A DNA stretch of 8,543 bases, taken from assembly GCA_001800095.1 (NCBI GenBank), contig MGUT01000007.1, forward strand, positions 748 to 9,290, read 5' to 3'. The DNA comes from Elusimicrobia bacterium RIFCSPLOWO2_01_FULL_64_13 (GTDB taxonomy: Bacteria > Elusimicrobiota > Elusimicrobia > 2-02-FULL-39-32). This document shows positions 7,771 to 8,543 of this stretch, in pieces. The position numbers and the translations under genes are program-made. Each line of letters begins with the position of its first letter. The first letter of the stretch is position 1. The notes below the pieces were generated by a model. The model did no database searches. It worked only from the letters and a program-made list of their open reading frames with translations, and was not told the DNA's origin.

Positions 7771-7794
7771 TCCTCTCCCCCGTGGGGGAGAGGA
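7771..7794. repeat. Perfect GC-rich palindrome 1
   Basis: An 11-bp perfect stem (7771-7781 with 7784-7794) around GT. In RNA the innermost pair would open to give a 10-bp stem and a 4-base loop. On the transcribed minus strand no run of U follows (the sequence continues ATAAAGG), so it does not look like a standard intrinsic terminator. It lies about 23 bases upstream of the aroF ribosome site. Confidence 0.8.
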
Positions 7795-7810
7795 AACTCT
7801 GTTTCGACGG

Positions 7811-7843
7811 CTGTCCCCTCTCCCGCTTGCGGGAGAGGGACAG
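7811..7843. repeat. Perfect GC-rich palindrome 2
   Basis: An 11-bp perfect stem (7816-7826 with 7829-7839) around TT, extendable by four further pairs (7811-7814 with 7840-7843) if C7815 is bulged. No U-tract follows on the minus strand. In the hisC transcript this hairpin would sit just after the stop codon, a usual place for REP elements that block 3' exonucleases. Confidence 0.8.
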
Positions 7844-7858
7844 GGTGAGGGGGACGCT

Positions 7859-8543
7859 TCACAGAATTTCCTTCAGCTTTTTGAGCAGGAACCTGTTCTC
7901 ATCGGGACGGCCGATGGTGACGCGCACGCAGTTCGGGTATCCGTATTCATCCAGGGCGCGCACGATCACTCCCTTGGCGAGCAGCTTGCGGAAGAGGTCG
8001 GCCCCGGTCCGGGGCGCCGCGTCGACCAGGAGGAAGTTCCCCGCGGACGGGACCGCGCGCAGCCCGATCTTTTCCAGGCCGCCCGCGACCTTCGCAAGTT
8101 CGCGCTTCACCAAGGACGCGCTCCGCCGGACGTGCCCGGGATCGGAGAGGGCGGCCAGGGCGGCGTCCTGCGCCACGCTGGAAACGTTGAAGGGCGGGCG
8201 CACCCGGTCCATGGCGGCCGCCACGTCGGAGCGGGCCACCCCGTAGCCGATCCGCAGTCCCGCCAGGCCGTGGACTTTGGAGAAGGTCCGCAGGACCACC
8301 ACGTTGAATCCCTTTTTGAATATTTCCAGGGTCTCGGGATAGTCCGGAGCGAGTTCCCGGGCGAACTCGTAATAGGCCTCGTCGAAAACGATCAAGGGCG
8401 CCGCCGGACCCTGGCGTCCGCCCGTCCAGCCGAGATCTCCCGCGCGCCGCGAGATGATCTCGAAGAAACGGTCCACCTCGTTCCGGGAGACATAGGTGCC
8501 GGTGGGGTTGTTGGGGTTGGCGATGAAGACGGCCTTCGTCCTG
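7859..8543 (-). CDS. hisC: HisC-family aminotransferase (histidinol-phosphate / aromatic), N-terminus outside window
   Basis: The frame is open from the right edge (first whole codon at 8542) to the TGA at 7859-7861, giving 227 residues of an enzyme normally about 350-370 long; roughly the first 130 residues are missing. A GTG at 8476 is internal, not the start, because the conserved ANPNNPTG motif lies upstream of it at fragment residues 8-15. Other class I/II PLP-aminotransferase marks follow: FDEAYYEFA with the PLP-contacting Asp and Tyr, RTFSK with the Schiff-base lysine, GLAGLRIGYG with the phosphate-binding Arg, and the C-terminal VRVTIG segment with the carboxylate-binding Arg. These assign it to the HisC branch. 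Next to aroF, tyrA and aroA it may transaminate phenylpyruvate or 4-hydroxyphenylpyruvate as well as, or instead of, imidazole acetol phosphate; the sequence alone does not decide. A 15-residue longer loop than in the E. coli enzyme separates NPNNPTG from DEAY. Confidence 0.92.
   Translation of the reverse strand, partial: RTKAVFIANPNNPTGTYVSRNEVDRFFEIISRRAGDLGWTGGRQGPAAPLIVFDEAYYEFARELAPDYPETLEIFKKGFNVVVLRTFSKVHGLAGLRIGYGVARSDVAAAMDRVRPPFNVSSVAQDAALAALSDPGHVRRSASLVKRELAKVAGGLEKIGLRAVPSAGNFLLVDAAPRTGADLFRKLLAKGVIVRALDEYGYPNCVRVTIGRPDENRFLLKKLKEIL

Larger units (their letters stand above)
7756..7853. repeat. REP-like inverted pair between hisC and aroF
   Basis: This occupies most of the 124-bp gap between the aminotransferase and aroF, beginning 5 bases past the hisC stop. 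Two related units face each other. The left unit (7756-7794, plus strand) begins CCCCCTTCACC and ends in a perfect palindrome. The right unit (7811-7853), read on the minus strand, begins CCCCCTCACCC and ends in a similar palindrome. The two core stems share the CCTCTCCC sequence. The layout resembles bacterial REP/BIME elements, which are short, dispersed and intergenic, and are moved by RAYT-type transposases or affect mRNA stability and termination. Whether copies occur elsewhere in this genome cannot be seen here. Confidence 0.75.

Noticed and set aside
7756..7853. Intrinsic terminator or CRISPR repeats in the hisC-aroF gap
   Set aside because: The hairpins have no following U-tract on the minus strand. 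The two units are inverted to each other, not direct repeats with spacers, so neither reading fits.

Overview
The window comes from a GC-rich bacterial chromosome. All supported genes lie on the minus strand, so they read from right to left. Nothing points to a plasmid, phage or transposon. The genes are ordinary and well conserved, and I do not see an undescribed multi-gene system. The lineage cannot be fixed from this sequence. The order aroF-tyrA-aroA-cmk-plsC-rpsA, a six-domain S1 and a type I-beta DAHP synthase would fit a deltaproteobacterium-like or candidate-phylum Gram-negative bacterium. A secreted propeller-type peptidase also fits an organism with a periplasm, but this is inference.

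Right end (7859-8543): the C-terminal two thirds of a HisC-family aminotransferase, whose N-terminus lies beyond the window. After it comes a 124-bp gap holding two inverted GC-rich palindromes of the REP type. This is the only sizeable non-coding stretch; no gap exceeds 300 bases.

Centre (3200-7734): a tightly packed run of aroF (DAHP synthase, first step of the shikimate pathway), tyrA (prephenate dehydrogenase), aroA (EPSP synthase), cmk (CMP kinase) and plsC (lysophosphatidate acyltransferase). It leads into rpsA (ribosomal protein S1, 1512-3203). Every junction from aroF to rpsA is a 4-base stop/start overlap (TTGA, GTGA, ATGA, GTGA, ATGA), so the run is almost certainly one translationally coupled transcript. 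The aminotransferase, DAHP synthase, prephenate dehydrogenase and EPSP synthase together form an aromatic amino acid block oriented to tyrosine/phenylalanine. The second block supplies nucleotides, phospholipid and translation capacity.

Left end (1-1474): after 37 bases comes a secreted protein with a signal peptide, an HExxH zinc-peptidase domain and a TolB/PD40-type beta-propeller. It is cut by the window edge and is the least characterised gene here. Several long open frames on the plus strand are antisense shadows caused by GC-rich codon use and are not genes.
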